The notes under the pieces were generated by a model. It saw only the letters and a program-made list of their open reading frames with translations, was not told the DNA's origin and ran no database searches. A DNA stretch of 64,000 nt from positions 62,001 through 126,000 of the forward strand of contig NZ_JAATHD010000002.1 of NCBI RefSeq assembly GCF_011947265.1, in the 5' to 3' direction. Shown here piece after piece: positions 52,689-60,504 of this stretch. The DNA is from Paenibacillus sp. HB172176 (GTDB taxonomy: Bacteria; Bacillota; Bacilli; Paenibacillales; Paenibacillaceae). The position numbers and the translations under genes are program-made. Each line of letters begins with the position of its first letter. Position 1 is the stretch's first letter.

Positions 52689-54371
52689 ATGGGAAACCCA
52701 AAAGATCTTCGAATTCGCAGCAAGGTCATCAGCGAGGGTGTCAATCGAGTGCCGAACAGGGCGATGCTGCGCGCTGTTGGTTTCACAGATGAGGATTTCA
52801 AAAAGCCGATGATTGGCGTAGCCAGCACATGGAGCGAGGTAACTCCGTGCAATATGCATATCAATGAATTGGCTGCTGGGGCCAAGCAAGGCGTACGCGA
52901 GCATGGCGGCGCTCCGCTGATTTTCAATACAATTACAGTCTCGGATGGTATTTCCATGGGGCATGGAGGCATGCTGTTCTCGCTGCCAAGCAGGGAAACA
53001 ATCGCGGATTCGATTGAGATTGTAACGGGAGCAGAGCGCTTTGACGGTCTGGTGGCAATCGGCGGATGCGATAAAAACACACCGGCCTGTCTGATGGCGA
53101 TCGGGCGGTTGAATATCCCTTCGGTTTACGTATACGGCGGAACGATTCAACCCGGAAAGCTCGATGGCAAAGACGTCGATATCGTAACAGCTTTCGAAGC
53201 GGTAGGTCAATATCATGATGGGAAAATGACAGATGAACAGCTCCATAAGGTAGAATGCAGCGTCTGTCCAGGGCCGGGCTCCTGCGGCGGGATGTATACC
53301 GCTAACACTATGGCCGCTGCGGCGGAAGCAATGGGTATGAGTCTTCCCGGTTCATCCTCTACTCCCGCCATTTCTCCTGATAAAGCAGCAGAATGCGACG
53401 CGGCTGGCAAACAAGTAATCTCGCTGCTGGAACAGGAGATATACCCGAGAGACATCATGACGAAAGAAGCGTTTGAGAATGCGATTACGGTCGTGATGGC
53501 CTTGGGCGGTTCAACCAATGCGTTCCTGCATTTGCTCGCCATCGCGCATTCGGCAGGCGTAGATTTATCATTGGATGATTTCGAGCGGATTCGTTTGCGT
53601 GTTCCTCATTTGGCGGATCTCAAGCCAAGCGGCCGACATGTCATGCAGGATTTGAACGATATTGGAGGCATTCCCGGCGTGATGAAGCTATTGCTTGCCG
53701 AAGGACTTCTTCACGGGGATTGCCTTACAGTTACAGGCAAGACCTTGGCAGAGAATCTTGCCGAAGCAGCTCCGCTCAAAAACGATCAGGAAATTATTCG
53801 CCCAGTGAATAAGCCGTTGAAGCCGAATGGACCATTGGTTGTACTTAGAGGCAACCTTGCCCCAGAAGGCGCCGTTGCCAAAATGTCAGGTATGAAGAAA
53901 CTGCGTTTTGTCGGACCGGCAAAGGTGTATGACAGCGAGGAGGCCGCAACGGAAGCCATTTTGAGAAATGAAATCCAAAAAGGGGATGTATTGGTTATCC
54001 GTTATTGCGGCCCCAAAGGAGGTCCAGGCATGCCCGAGATGCTGTCTGTTACCGCATTAATCGTAGGCAAAGGTCTTGGCGGGGAAGTTGCCCTCATGAC
54101 GGATGGCAGATTTTCTGGCGGCTCGCATGGATTCGTTGTCGGCCATGTAGCGCCAGAAGCGCAAGTAGGTGGACCGATAGCGTTGCTAAGAAATGGAGAC
54201 TTGATCACCATTGACAGCGAAACGCAGCAAATTACAATTGACGTGACAGAAGAGGAGCTGGCGGCCAGGGCTCAAGCATGGATGCAGCCACCGCTGAAAG
54301 TAAATTCGGGCGTACTTGCCAAGTATGCAAGATTAGTTTCTTCTGCGTCTAGAGGTGCTGTGACTGATTAA
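52689..54371 (+). CDS. ilvD: Dihydroxy-acid dehydratase (IlvD/Edd family)
   Basis: A 560-residue iron-sulfur dehydratase, the normal length of IlvD. Cluster cysteines lie in [15 protein letters not shown] and [16 protein letters not shown]. IlvD converts dihydroxy-acids into keto acids in valine and isoleucine synthesis; family relatives act on sugar acids. The sequence reads as classical IlvD. Because it is paired with a FadR-type regulator instead of ilv genes, a sugar-acid role is possible. AGGAGCGAGG lies before the ATG. Confidence 0.9.
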   Translation: MGNPKDLRIRSKVISEGVNRVPNRAMLRAVGFTDEDFKKPMIGVASTWSEVTPCNMHINELAAGAKQGVREHGGAPLIFNTITVSDGISMGHGGMLFSLPSRETIADSIEIVTGAERFDGLVAIGGCDKNTPACLMAIGRLNIPSVYVYGGTIQPGKLDGKDVDIVTAFEAVGQYHDGKMTDEQLHKVECSVCPGPGSCGGMYTANTMAAAAEAMGMSLPGSSSTPAISPDKAAECDAAGKQVISLLEQEIYPRDIMTKEAFENAITVVMALGGSTNAFLHLLAIAHSAGVDLSLDDFERIRLRVPHLADLKPSGRHVMQDLNDIGGIPGVMKLLLAEGLLHGDCLTVTGKTLAENLAEAAPLKNDQEIIRPVNKPLKPNGPLVVLRGNLAPEGAVAKMSGMKKLRFVGPAKVYDSEEAATEAILRNEIQKGDVLVIRYCGPKGGPGMPEMLSVTALIVGKGLGGEVALMTDGRFSGGSHGFVVGHVAPEAQVGGPIALLRNGDLITIDSETQQITIDVTEEELAARAQAWMQPPLKVNSGVLAKYARLVSSASRGAVTD

Positions 54372-54442
54372 TGATGATTAGTTCATTAATTTTGTGTTTA
54401 TATAGAAGCTATGAACAGATGAAAACAAAGGAGGTCGCTATT

Positions 54443-54586
54443 ATGATTTGGAGCGTAATTGTACTACTGATCGTATTATGGGCGTTGGGTTTTGGCTTTC
54501 ATATTGCTGGCGGATTGATCCATCTCTTGCTGGTAATCGCGCTAATCGCATTAATCTTCAATCTGGTCGCGGGCCGGAGAAGATAG
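54443..54586 (+). CDS. Small membrane protein, lmo0937 family
   Basis: A 47-residue protein with two hydrophobic segments (WSVIVLLIVLWALGFG and GGLIHLLLVIALIALIFNLV) and a basic GRRR end, the usual form of the lmo0937-type stress-associated membrane proteins. AAAGGAGGTCG sits before ATG 54443; a longer frame from 54371 lacks a ribosome site. Function in the family is unknown. It has its own terminator. Confidence 0.8.
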   Translation: MIWSVIVLLIVLWALGFGFHIAGGLIHLLLVIALIALIFNLVAGRRR

Positions 54587-54610
54587 TTAACCGAAAGATT
54601 ATAGAAGAAG

Positions 54611-54645
54611 GATCTGTATCGATTTAGATACAGGTCTTTTTTTTG
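54611..54645 (+). terminator. Terminator of the lmo0937-type gene
   Basis: GATCTGTATC pairs with GATACAGGTC around GATTTA, followed by eight T residues. Confidence 0.88.
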
Positions 54646-54651
54646 TGTAAA

Positions 54652-54678
54652 TGTCACATTCCGAGCCGCTACCTCGTT
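54652..54678 (+). promoter_or_regulatory. ECF41-type sigma factor promoter
   Basis: TGTCACA (54652-54658), 16 bases, then CGTT (54675-54678). The published ECF41 consensus is TGTCACA-n16-CGTC, differing here in one base. It precedes the oxidoreductase gene and not the sigma gene directly, but the two genes lie 22 bases apart, so both may be read. Confidence 0.75.
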
Positions 54679-54709
54679 CTATGGGCATACAATTGAAGGA
54701 GTGATAGCA

Positions 54710-55906
54710 ATGAGAGCTAGGATATGTGTCGTAGCAGGAGCCGGCTATGCCGGCATTCATGCCGTGAAAGAAATTCGCAAACAGTTCAAGAATCAGGAAA
54801 AGGAGCATCTCCTGAAGATTATTCTGATTGACAAAAACGCCTATCATCTGCGTAAAGTATTAATGTTCAAACCAGCCGTTACGAATGAAGAGATTCGAAT
54901 CCCTCTGAAGAAGCTTTTTCCCGAAGGCGTTGAGTTGGTGCAGGGCACTGTCTCGAGCATCGACGGAGCTGAGAAGAAGCTTACGTATATAGACGCATCG
55001 GGTACAGTGAACGAAATGAGCTACGATAGGCTTGTTATAACTACAGGCAGTGTCATTAGGGAGCCGGGGACGGACAAAGGCGGAATCGCTCTCAGCTCAC
55101 TCGAAAATGCGCAAGGGATACGAAAGGCATGGCTGGCTAATTTGAAGCAGGCAACTCATGAAAACAATCCGGAAGAACGCGATCGTCTGATGCGTATCGC
55201 GATTGCGGGAGCTGGAATTAGCGGAATAGAGACTGCCGCAGAGCTGGCACACTATGCTCGAGCGGATGCGGAACAGATGGGTCTTGATCCGCAAGCCGTC
55301 AAGATTGATCTGTACAATACAGAGCAGCGCCTTTTCCTTGACGGGCCTGAGAAGGTAGGAATGAAGCTGGAGCAGCTGCTCCACGACATTGGAGTAACGA
55401 TTATTCATAATCTCCGTGTACTCGAGGAGAGGGATGGGTTATTATCATTATCGAATGGCGAAAGCAGCGCTGTTGGCCTCTGCATCTGGACACTGGGGCT
55501 ATTGCCGAATCCCATGCTTCAAACTATTGGCATGCCGGTAACACCGGAAGGGTATGTGCAGGTGGACGCCAGTTACCGGGTAGAAGCTATGCCCGGTGTA
55601 TACAGTATCGGAGATTGCGCCAGAATCTCAGATCCGTGTTCCGGGCGTATTGATGGTATGACGTGTAAGGAAGCCATCCCGCAAGCTGCCCGACTTGCCA
55701 AAATCATGCTGGCAGATTTCGAAGGTCGCCAAGCCCCCGTGCATGAAAGCTATATGCAAGTCTTCTGCATCGGTCTGGGTCCCGATTGTGGTTTAACCTG
55801 GGTGAACAAATGGGGACTTGACTTTGTCATCACCGGCAAGCTAGGTTGGAAGATCAAAAAATTCACTTGGGATACAGCAAGTCTGATAGCAAAAGGACAA
55901 AAGTAA
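54710..55906 (+). CDS. NDH-2-like NAD(P)/FAD-dependent oxidoreductase
   Basis: A 398-residue flavoprotein of the type II NADH dehydrogenase/sulfide-quinone reductase fold. The FAD motif is VVAGAGYAGIHAVKE, the NAD motif is IAGAGISGIETAAEL, and the second FAD segment is VYSIGDCARI. The C-terminus (LDFVITGKLGWKIKKFTWD) is amphipathic and could bind the membrane, as in NDH-2. GAAGGAG precedes ATG 54710. It lies behind an ECF41-type promoter and before an ECF41 sigma gene; ECF41 sigma factors are known to control one neighbouring oxidoreductase, epimerase or decarboxylase gene. Confidence 0.9.
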   Translation: MRARICVVAGAGYAGIHAVKEIRKQFKNQEKEHLLKIILIDKNAYHLRKVLMFKPAVTNEEIRIPLKKLFPEGVELVQGTVSSIDGAEKKLTYIDASGTVNEMSYDRLVITTGSVIREPGTDKGGIALSSLENAQGIRKAWLANLKQATHENNPEERDRLMRIAIAGAGISGIETAAELAHYARADAEQMGLDPQAVKIDLYNTEQRLFLDGPEKVGMKLEQLLHDIGVTIIHNLRVLEERDGLLSLSNGESSAVGLCIWTLGLLPNPMLQTIGMPVTPEGYVQVDASYRVEAMPGVYSIGDCARISDPCSGRIDGMTCKEAIPQAARLAKIMLADFEGRQAPVHESYMQVFCIGLGPDCGLTWVNKWGLDFVITGKLGWKIKKFTWDTASLIAKGQK

Positions 55907-55927
55907 TAGCAACGTCCGAAACAGGAG

Positions 55928-56797
55928 GTGAACAAGCTGGAGGAATTGTACAAGAAATACAAGAAATTATTGCTAACGTTGGCCTATCAGATGACGGGCA
56001 CTTGGTCCGATGCGGAAGACGCTGTGCAGGACGTATTTCTGAAGGTTGTGGATGTGAATCCGGCAGGTCTGACCGAAGAACCAAAGGCATACTTGTGCAA
56101 AATGGTTGTCAACCGCTGCCGCGACTTGCATAAATCGGCTTACAATCGGCGGGTGAGGTATATCGGGGAGTGGCTCCCCGAGCCCATTCCGACCTCGGAG
56201 GACAATCCGCTTGAGTTGATCGTCCGCGATGAATTGCTGTCCTATGCTGTTCTGGTGCTGTTTGAGAAGCTGTCTCCTGCAGAAAGAGCAGTGTTCGTAT
56301 TGCGTGAAGCTCTTGGCATTGAATATGCCGGGATTGCAGAGATCGTTGGCAGAAGCGAATCCAACTGCCGGAAAATTTTCAGCCGTGCCAAGATGAAGAT
56401 GGGAATAGGGGATGCGTCAGGGAACATCGTCGATACAGATAAAGAAGCTTGGATTCGCAGTTTTGTGACGGCGATTGAGCAAGCCGACACGGAACAAGTT
56501 ATTTCCATGCTCGCCAAGGATGTCATACTCATCTCCGATGGGGGAGGAAAGGCGGTTGCCGCTGTACGTCCCATTGCATACCAAGATGCTGTTTCCAAAT
56601 TTCTGTTCGGCTCTTTCCAGAAATCATCCCGACAAGATGGCGGCATTCAACTAGAGATAAGCGAAATCAATGGAGAGCCTGGATTAATTATTCGATTGGG
56701 GCAGCAGATCGATTCGATTGTACTCGTTCATGTGTCAAGGCATGCCATTCAGAACATCTATATCGTTCGCAATCCGGATAAATTAAGTCTGTTTTAA
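55928..56797 (+). CDS. ECF41-group sigma factor with SnoaL-like C-terminal domain
   Basis: A 289-residue sigma factor from the GTG at 55928. Sigma-2 region (LAYQMTGTWSDAEDAVQDVFLKV) and sigma-4 region (YAGIAEIVGRSESNCRKIFSRAK) are clear. The ECF41 marks are all present: WLPEP at 82-86, DGGGK at 204-208 and NPDKL at 282-286, the last two in a C-terminal SnoaL-like domain that controls activity without an anti-sigma factor. The GTG overlaps AGGAGGTG; with normal spacing a CTG at 55937 would be the start, giving LEELYKKYKKLL, the usual family beginning. Its target is probably the gene just upstream. Confidence 0.92.
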   Translation: MNKLEELYKKYKKLLLTLAYQMTGTWSDAEDAVQDVFLKVVDVNPAGLTEEPKAYLCKMVVNRCRDLHKSAYNRRVRYIGEWLPEPIPTSEDNPLELIVRDELLSYAVLVLFEKLSPAERAVFVLREALGIEYAGIAEIVGRSESNCRKIFSRAKMKMGIGDASGNIVDTDKEAWIRSFVTAIEQADTEQVISMLAKDVILISDGGGKAVAAVRPIAYQDAVSKFLFGSFQKSSRQDGGIQLEISEINGEPGLIIRLGQQIDSIVLVHVSRHAIQNIYIVRNPDKLSLF

Positions 56798-56863
56798 TGG
56801 TGGGGGCGATATAGAGGATATAATCGGAGAGTAGAAAAAGATAATTGAAAGGGGCGTTACAAA

Positions 56864-57349
56864 ATGGATGTGGCTTTATTAAAAGGCCTAATAGATCAGT
56901 TGCGTTTTGATGAAGCCATTGATTTGATTGAAATCATTGGTGAAAAAAAGAATGGAATCTTTACAACCACCCTTATTGAATATTTAAACAAAACAGATAA
57001 TACCCTTTTGAGAAATGCAATATCAATTGCGTTAGCTGATATTGGTTCTAGTGAGGCTCTAGTCCCACTCATTAATCAATTGAAAGACCCCAAAACTAAA
57101 GGTAAAAGAGGGACTATTCTATACGCTCTTGAGTCATTTGATTGTTCAGAGTACGCCGAAGTAATCGTTGAATCTTTAACCAGCCGTTATTTTGAAGAAA
57201 GCCGACATGCATATCAAATTTTAGAACTGATAAAAGATAGAATGCCAAGCGAGGTTAAATTGAGATGCATATCGAAAGTCAATGAGAAGTTAGAGGAACT
57301 TGAAGATGAAATGGAAATGTTAGAAGAAGCATTAGACTTTTTAAAGTGA
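56864..57349 (+). CDS. HEAT-repeat-like protein, AT-rich gene
   Basis: A 161-residue helical protein that looks like two to three HEAT-type repeats (TLLRNAISIALADIGSSEALVPLINQLKD, GTILYALESFDCSEYAEVIVESL in part), with an acidic coiled C-terminus (EELEDEMEMLEEALDFL). AAGGGGCG precedes the ATG. The gene is visibly AT-rich (22 G or C in its first 60 bases), unlike its neighbours, which suggests later acquisition. HEAT-repeat proteins of this size are seen as toxin immunity proteins, but no toxin gene is adjacent. Function unknown. Confidence 0.7.
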   Translation: MDVALLKGLIDQLRFDEAIDLIEIIGEKKNGIFTTTLIEYLNKTDNTLLRNAISIALADIGSSEALVPLINQLKDPKTKGKRGTILYALESFDCSEYAEVIVESLTSRYFEESRHAYQILELIKDRMPSEVKLRCISKVNEKLEELEDEMEMLEEALDFLK

Positions 57350-57826
57350 CGTCAGTGGCAGCCGATCTGAAAGATCGGCTGCCGTCGTTGCACTAACGGA
57401 AACTTGAAGAAAGTATTCATGAAAAAAAAATCAGCTACAGTTATAGCAAGGTGTAAAGAGACGAACATGAGGGAACGAACGAAACTTATAAACTGCAGAT
57501 TTGAGATGGTCGCATATAATATATGACATTTACGAAGTTTATGGATAAGACTTTATGCCGAATCAAATACATTTGTACAAAATACGAGTTTTGTGAAGAA
57601 GTAATAAAGAATGAATGTACAAAGAGCTCTTCTGTTGTTTTGATCTGCCGGAAATTTATATTACAAGACTGACTCCGTCCATGGTTCCGTGAGCAACACT
57701 TCAGTCTCTGCTCTATCTCTCATAACGATAAACAACTGGTTTGAGTCGCGCATACCGGGTTATAATAGTTGAAGATCTCACGAAGCTCTAAGTCAAATAT
57801 CTCGATCAAGTTAAGGAGGTTTTAAT
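57350..57826. other. AT-rich non-coding stretch with one hairpin
   Basis: Begins with a strong perfect hairpin (GGCAGCCGATC/GATCGGCTGCC, 57358-57384), probably terminating the HEAT-repeat gene. The rest up to msrA is AT-rich and shows no frame with a ribosome site on either strand. A TATAAT at 57761-57766 is the likely -10 of msrA, with a weak -35. Otherwise I see nothing in it. Confidence 0.5.
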
Positions 57827-58369
57827 ATGCATCAACGCGCTGTACTCGCTGGGGGTTGCTTCTGGGGAATGCAAGACTTGATCCGCAAGCTTCCCGGCGT
57901 CGTCTCTACTCGCGTCGGTTATACTGGCGGCGATACTCCGAACGCGACCTATCGCAATCATGGCACTCATGCGGAAGGAATCGAAATCATCTTCGATACA
58001 ACGGAGACGAGCTACCGCCGCATCCTGGAATATTTTTTTCAAATTCACGATCCTACGACGCGGAACCGTCAAGGCAATGATATCGGCACAAGCTACCGTT
58101 CGGCAATCTATTATATAAGCGACGAGCAGAAAAAGGTGGCTGAGGAGACAATCGCCGACGTAAATGCTTCGGATCTGTGGCCGGGCGAAGTCGTCACTGA
58201 AGTGAAGCCTGTCGGCGACTTCTGGGAAGCGGAGCCGGAGCACCAGGACTATTTGGAGCGTTATCCGAACGGTTATACTTGTCACTTCCCCCGCCCCAAT
58301 TGGGTCCTTCCCATGCGGCAGGCTGGTTCCGGCGGTAAGTCTAATAACACCACCCAAAATTCTATTTGA
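57827..58369 (+). CDS. msrA: Peptide-methionine (S)-S-oxide reductase
   Basis: A 180-residue enzyme that reduces S-form methionine sulfoxide in proteins and repairs oxidative damage. The active site is GGCFWGM with Cys11. [26 protein letters not shown] follows, as in the family. I see no second conserved Cys at the C-terminus, so recycling may use thioredoxin directly or a partner. AAGGAGG precedes the ATG. No msrB is adjacent. Confidence 0.94.
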   Translation: MHQRAVLAGGCFWGMQDLIRKLPGVVSTRVGYTGGDTPNATYRNHGTHAEGIEIIFDTTETSYRRILEYFFQIHDPTTRNRQGNDIGTSYRSAIYYISDEQKKVAEETIADVNASDLWPGEVVTEVKPVGDFWEAEPEHQDYLERYPNGYTCHFPRPNWVLPMRQAGSGGKSNNTTQNSI

Positions 58370-58387
58370 ACCAAACTAAAGCAAAAA

Positions 58388-58410
58388 AGAGCCCTGGAAC
58401 GGGCTCTTCT
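58388..58410. terminator. Terminator of msrA
   Basis: AGAGCCC pairs with GGGCTCT around TGGAAC, preceded by an A run and followed by TCTC. Confidence 0.75.
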
Positions 58411-58462
58411 CGGATTATGGGATTAAGTAATGGTTAATTAACGCAGTTAATTAATATCGCAA

Positions 58463-59026
58463 TTATTTATTTAATGCTGTTAAATAATCAATCCCAAATT
58501 GATCAAATAATAAATGCTCCAATTTATCACTATCTGCAACATGCTCGATTTCGGGAGCCGCTGCCATGAAGTCCATATGTATTAATCGGTCATCCACATA
58601 GATGCAATGATGCTGATAACATCCTCGCTCCTCCAGGAGCATTTTGATCGTCCTTGGGTTGTTATGCGCTAAGCCTTGATTATTGGGATGCAAGATCCAG
58701 TCAATTTTCTTCCAATCCAAGAGCCCTTCTGCCACTTTCAAAGGCGTCTCGTAAACGTAGTCGTTCGGCAATTCGGCCAAGTACAGATACATCCCGCCTG
58801 CCGGCTTTTGATCAACCGTCCAGGTCACTGCGCCTCTGAACTCGACTGATTGCAGCACAATGCCTGTCTCCTCTTCAACTTCCCTAAGAACAGATGCCCG
58901 AGGGGTTTCATGGGGCTCTAATTTGCCGCCTACTCCATTCCAAGCACCCATCCATGCGCCTTTCTCCCTGTTTAGCAGCAAAATTTCATCGCCGCGCTTA
59001 ATAAAACAAATGTTATATTTCAGCAT
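58463..59026 (-). CDS. NUDIX hydrolase
   Basis: A 187-residue phosphohydrolase. The Nudix box reads GGKLEPHETPRASVLREVEEETGI, with the metal-binding EE pair. The N-terminal half resembles 8-oxo-dGTP-type MutT enzymes (LLNREKGAWMGAWNGVGGKL), while the last 60 residues (YQHHCIYVDDRLIHMDF...) are an extension I do not recognise. GGGGGGAGAC lies before the ATG at 59026; an earlier in-frame start at 59092 would lie in the regulator gene region. Substrate uncertain. Confidence 0.88.
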   Translation of the reverse strand: MLKYNICFIKRGDEILLLNREKGAWMGAWNGVGGKLEPHETPRASVLREVEEETGIVLQSVEFRGAVTWTVDQKPAGGMYLYLAELPNDYVYETPLKVAEGLLDWKKIDWILHPNNQGLAHNNPRTIKMLLEERGCYQHHCIYVDDRLIHMDFMAAAPEIEHVADSDKLEHLLFDQFGIDYLTALNK

Positions 59027-59066
59027 AGTCTCCCCCCAAGAATAAACATAATTATAATTATGTAAA

Positions 59067-59714
59067 CTAAATCCATCCCTGTTCAAAGGCATATCTGGTC
59101 AGTTGCACTCGATTTTGCAGATGAAGCTTCATCATAATGTTTTTGAGATGATTTTTTATCGTGTTTTCTGAAATTTGTAATGATTCGGCAATCTCGCGAT
59201 TGGTTTGACCCTGCGCCACCCATTCCAAAATCTCTTGCTCGCGTCCGGTCAAGGTGCTTTGCTTGCTCTTTGTCTGCACCTCTCGCGGAAATTCTTGAAG
59301 AAGCTTGAAGGCAAGCTCTCTGGACATGGGAACCTCGTCGATCGCGATAGCTTGCAGATACTCATGCCATGCGGACGGCTGCAGATTTTTGAGCAGATAG
59401 CCTTGCGCTCCTTTCTTCAACGCCTCGAACAAATGCGTGATATCATCGGATACGGTGACAATAATAATTTTAACTTGAGGGAATTTCGCTTTTATTAATC
59501 TCGTGGCTTCGAGACCATCCATCTCAGGCATGTTGATATCCATTAGAATAAGATCGGGCAGCAGCTCTTCTGTCAGCCTTACCGCTTCCTTACCGTTGCG
59601 CCCTTCCGCTACAACGACAAACTCCTCATTCATCTCGATAATATCTCTCATGCCCTCTCTGGCATCTGCATGATCATCGATAAGGATAACTCGAAAGATA
59701 TTGTCATTTCCCAT
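59067..59714 (-). CDS. NarL/FixJ-family response regulator, no adjacent kinase
   Basis: A 215-residue regulator. The receiver domain has the acidic pair in IDDH and phosphorylated Asp59 in LILMDINMPEMDG, plus the Lys in GYLLKNL. The LuxR-type helix-turn-helix is LTGREQEILEWVAQGQTNREIAESLQISENTIKNHLKNIMMKL. AGGAGCTGC lies ahead of the ATG. No histidine kinase gene is adjacent, so the partner lies elsewhere. Next to it are the YcnI/YcnJ copper genes, on the same strand. Confidence 0.92.
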   Translation of the reverse strand: MGNDNIFRVILIDDHADAREGMRDIIEMNEEFVVVAEGRNGKEAVRLTEELLPDLILMDINMPEMDGLEATRLIKAKFPQVKIIIVTVSDDITHLFEALKKGAQGYLLKNLQPSAWHEYLQAIAIDEVPMSRELAFKLLQEFPREVQTKSKQSTLTGREQEILEWVAQGQTNREIAESLQISENTIKNHLKNIMMKLHLQNRVQLTRYAFEQGWI

Positions 59715-59795
59715 TAGAGCAGCTCCTAACTCTTCTTCTATTCCTTGTCAGCATAGCATAAGACATTGAAGGATGCATCATGTTGGTCATTTGAG

Positions 59796-59833
59796 AAAGC
59801 CCACTATCGATTTGGAGATCGATAGTGGGCTTT
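59796..59833 (-). terminator. Terminator of the ycnJ-ycnI operon
   Basis: A perfect 16-base stem, AAAGCCCACTATCGAT with ATCGATAGTGGGCTTT, around a 6-base loop, just past the ycnI stop on the minus strand. Confidence 0.75.
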
Positions 59834-59875
59834 GCAGAGCCGGAATTTGACCTTTATTTTTCACAGCAGATTTTC

Positions 59876-60475
59876 TTATGCTCGTTTTTTCTTGGAGAAA
59901 GTGACAATCAACGCCGCCAGAGCCAGAACCAACGCAACAATGGAAAGGCTGAGCGGCAGATCCGAATTGGAATCGGAATCGCTGTTGGCCTCGCCAGCCG
60001 TCGCGTCCGCTGCTGCAGTGACAACCGTTACAGAAGCCGGCTTGTCTGCGCCTTCTCCGCCAATCCACTCGACAACGCTGTTGTCCGAATAGGTTTGATA
60101 AGCCTTCCATACGATGGATTCCGCGTCATCCGCGACTTTGCCTTGGATGTTAAAGTTGGTAAACTCGGTTTGCGATAAACCTTCTCCCTCGGCCTGCCAA
60201 GTGACGCTTGTTATTTTGCCGGTATCATCTTTCTCAAGCATGTAGGTCCAGTCCGGCTTCGGTTCGATTCGGGACACATTCACTTCAGCGGGGACGGCCA
60301 CCTTGACAGCAACTGTGGACACTCCCTCGGATTCAGACGGCACTCGAACGGAAAACACTTCATATGCGCCCTGTGTCGTTTGCTTTGGATACACAACAAC
60401 ATGAGCGCTGGCGATGCCTGCGAACAGAAGGACAGACATGAAGCATGCAATGATGACAGACAGTGATTTTTTCAT
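59876..60475 (-). CDS. ycnI: YcnI-like copper-associated membrane protein (DUF1775)
   Basis: A 199-residue exported protein: signal segment ending ASA, then a DUF1775/YcnI domain with N-terminal His directly after cleavage (ASA|HVVVYPKQ), which is known to bind Cu(II). WTYMLEKDDTGKITSVTW is the second conserved part. A C-terminal helix (LSLSIVALVLALAALIVTFSK) and basic tail anchor it, so the domain faces outside. It lies 29 bases after ycnJ and shares its operon. Confidence 0.88.
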   Translation of the reverse strand: MKKSLSVIIACFMSVLLFAGIASAHVVVYPKQTTQGAYEVFSVRVPSESEGVSTVAVKVAVPAEVNVSRIEPKPDWTYMLEKDDTGKITSVTWQAEGEGLSQTEFTNFNIQGKVADDAESIVWKAYQTYSDNSVVEWIGGEGADKPASVTVVTAAADATAGEANSDSDSNSDLPLSLSIVALVLALAALIVTFSKKKRA

Positions 60476-60504
60476 AGTGAATTTCCCCTTTAAATGATTT
60501 GTTT

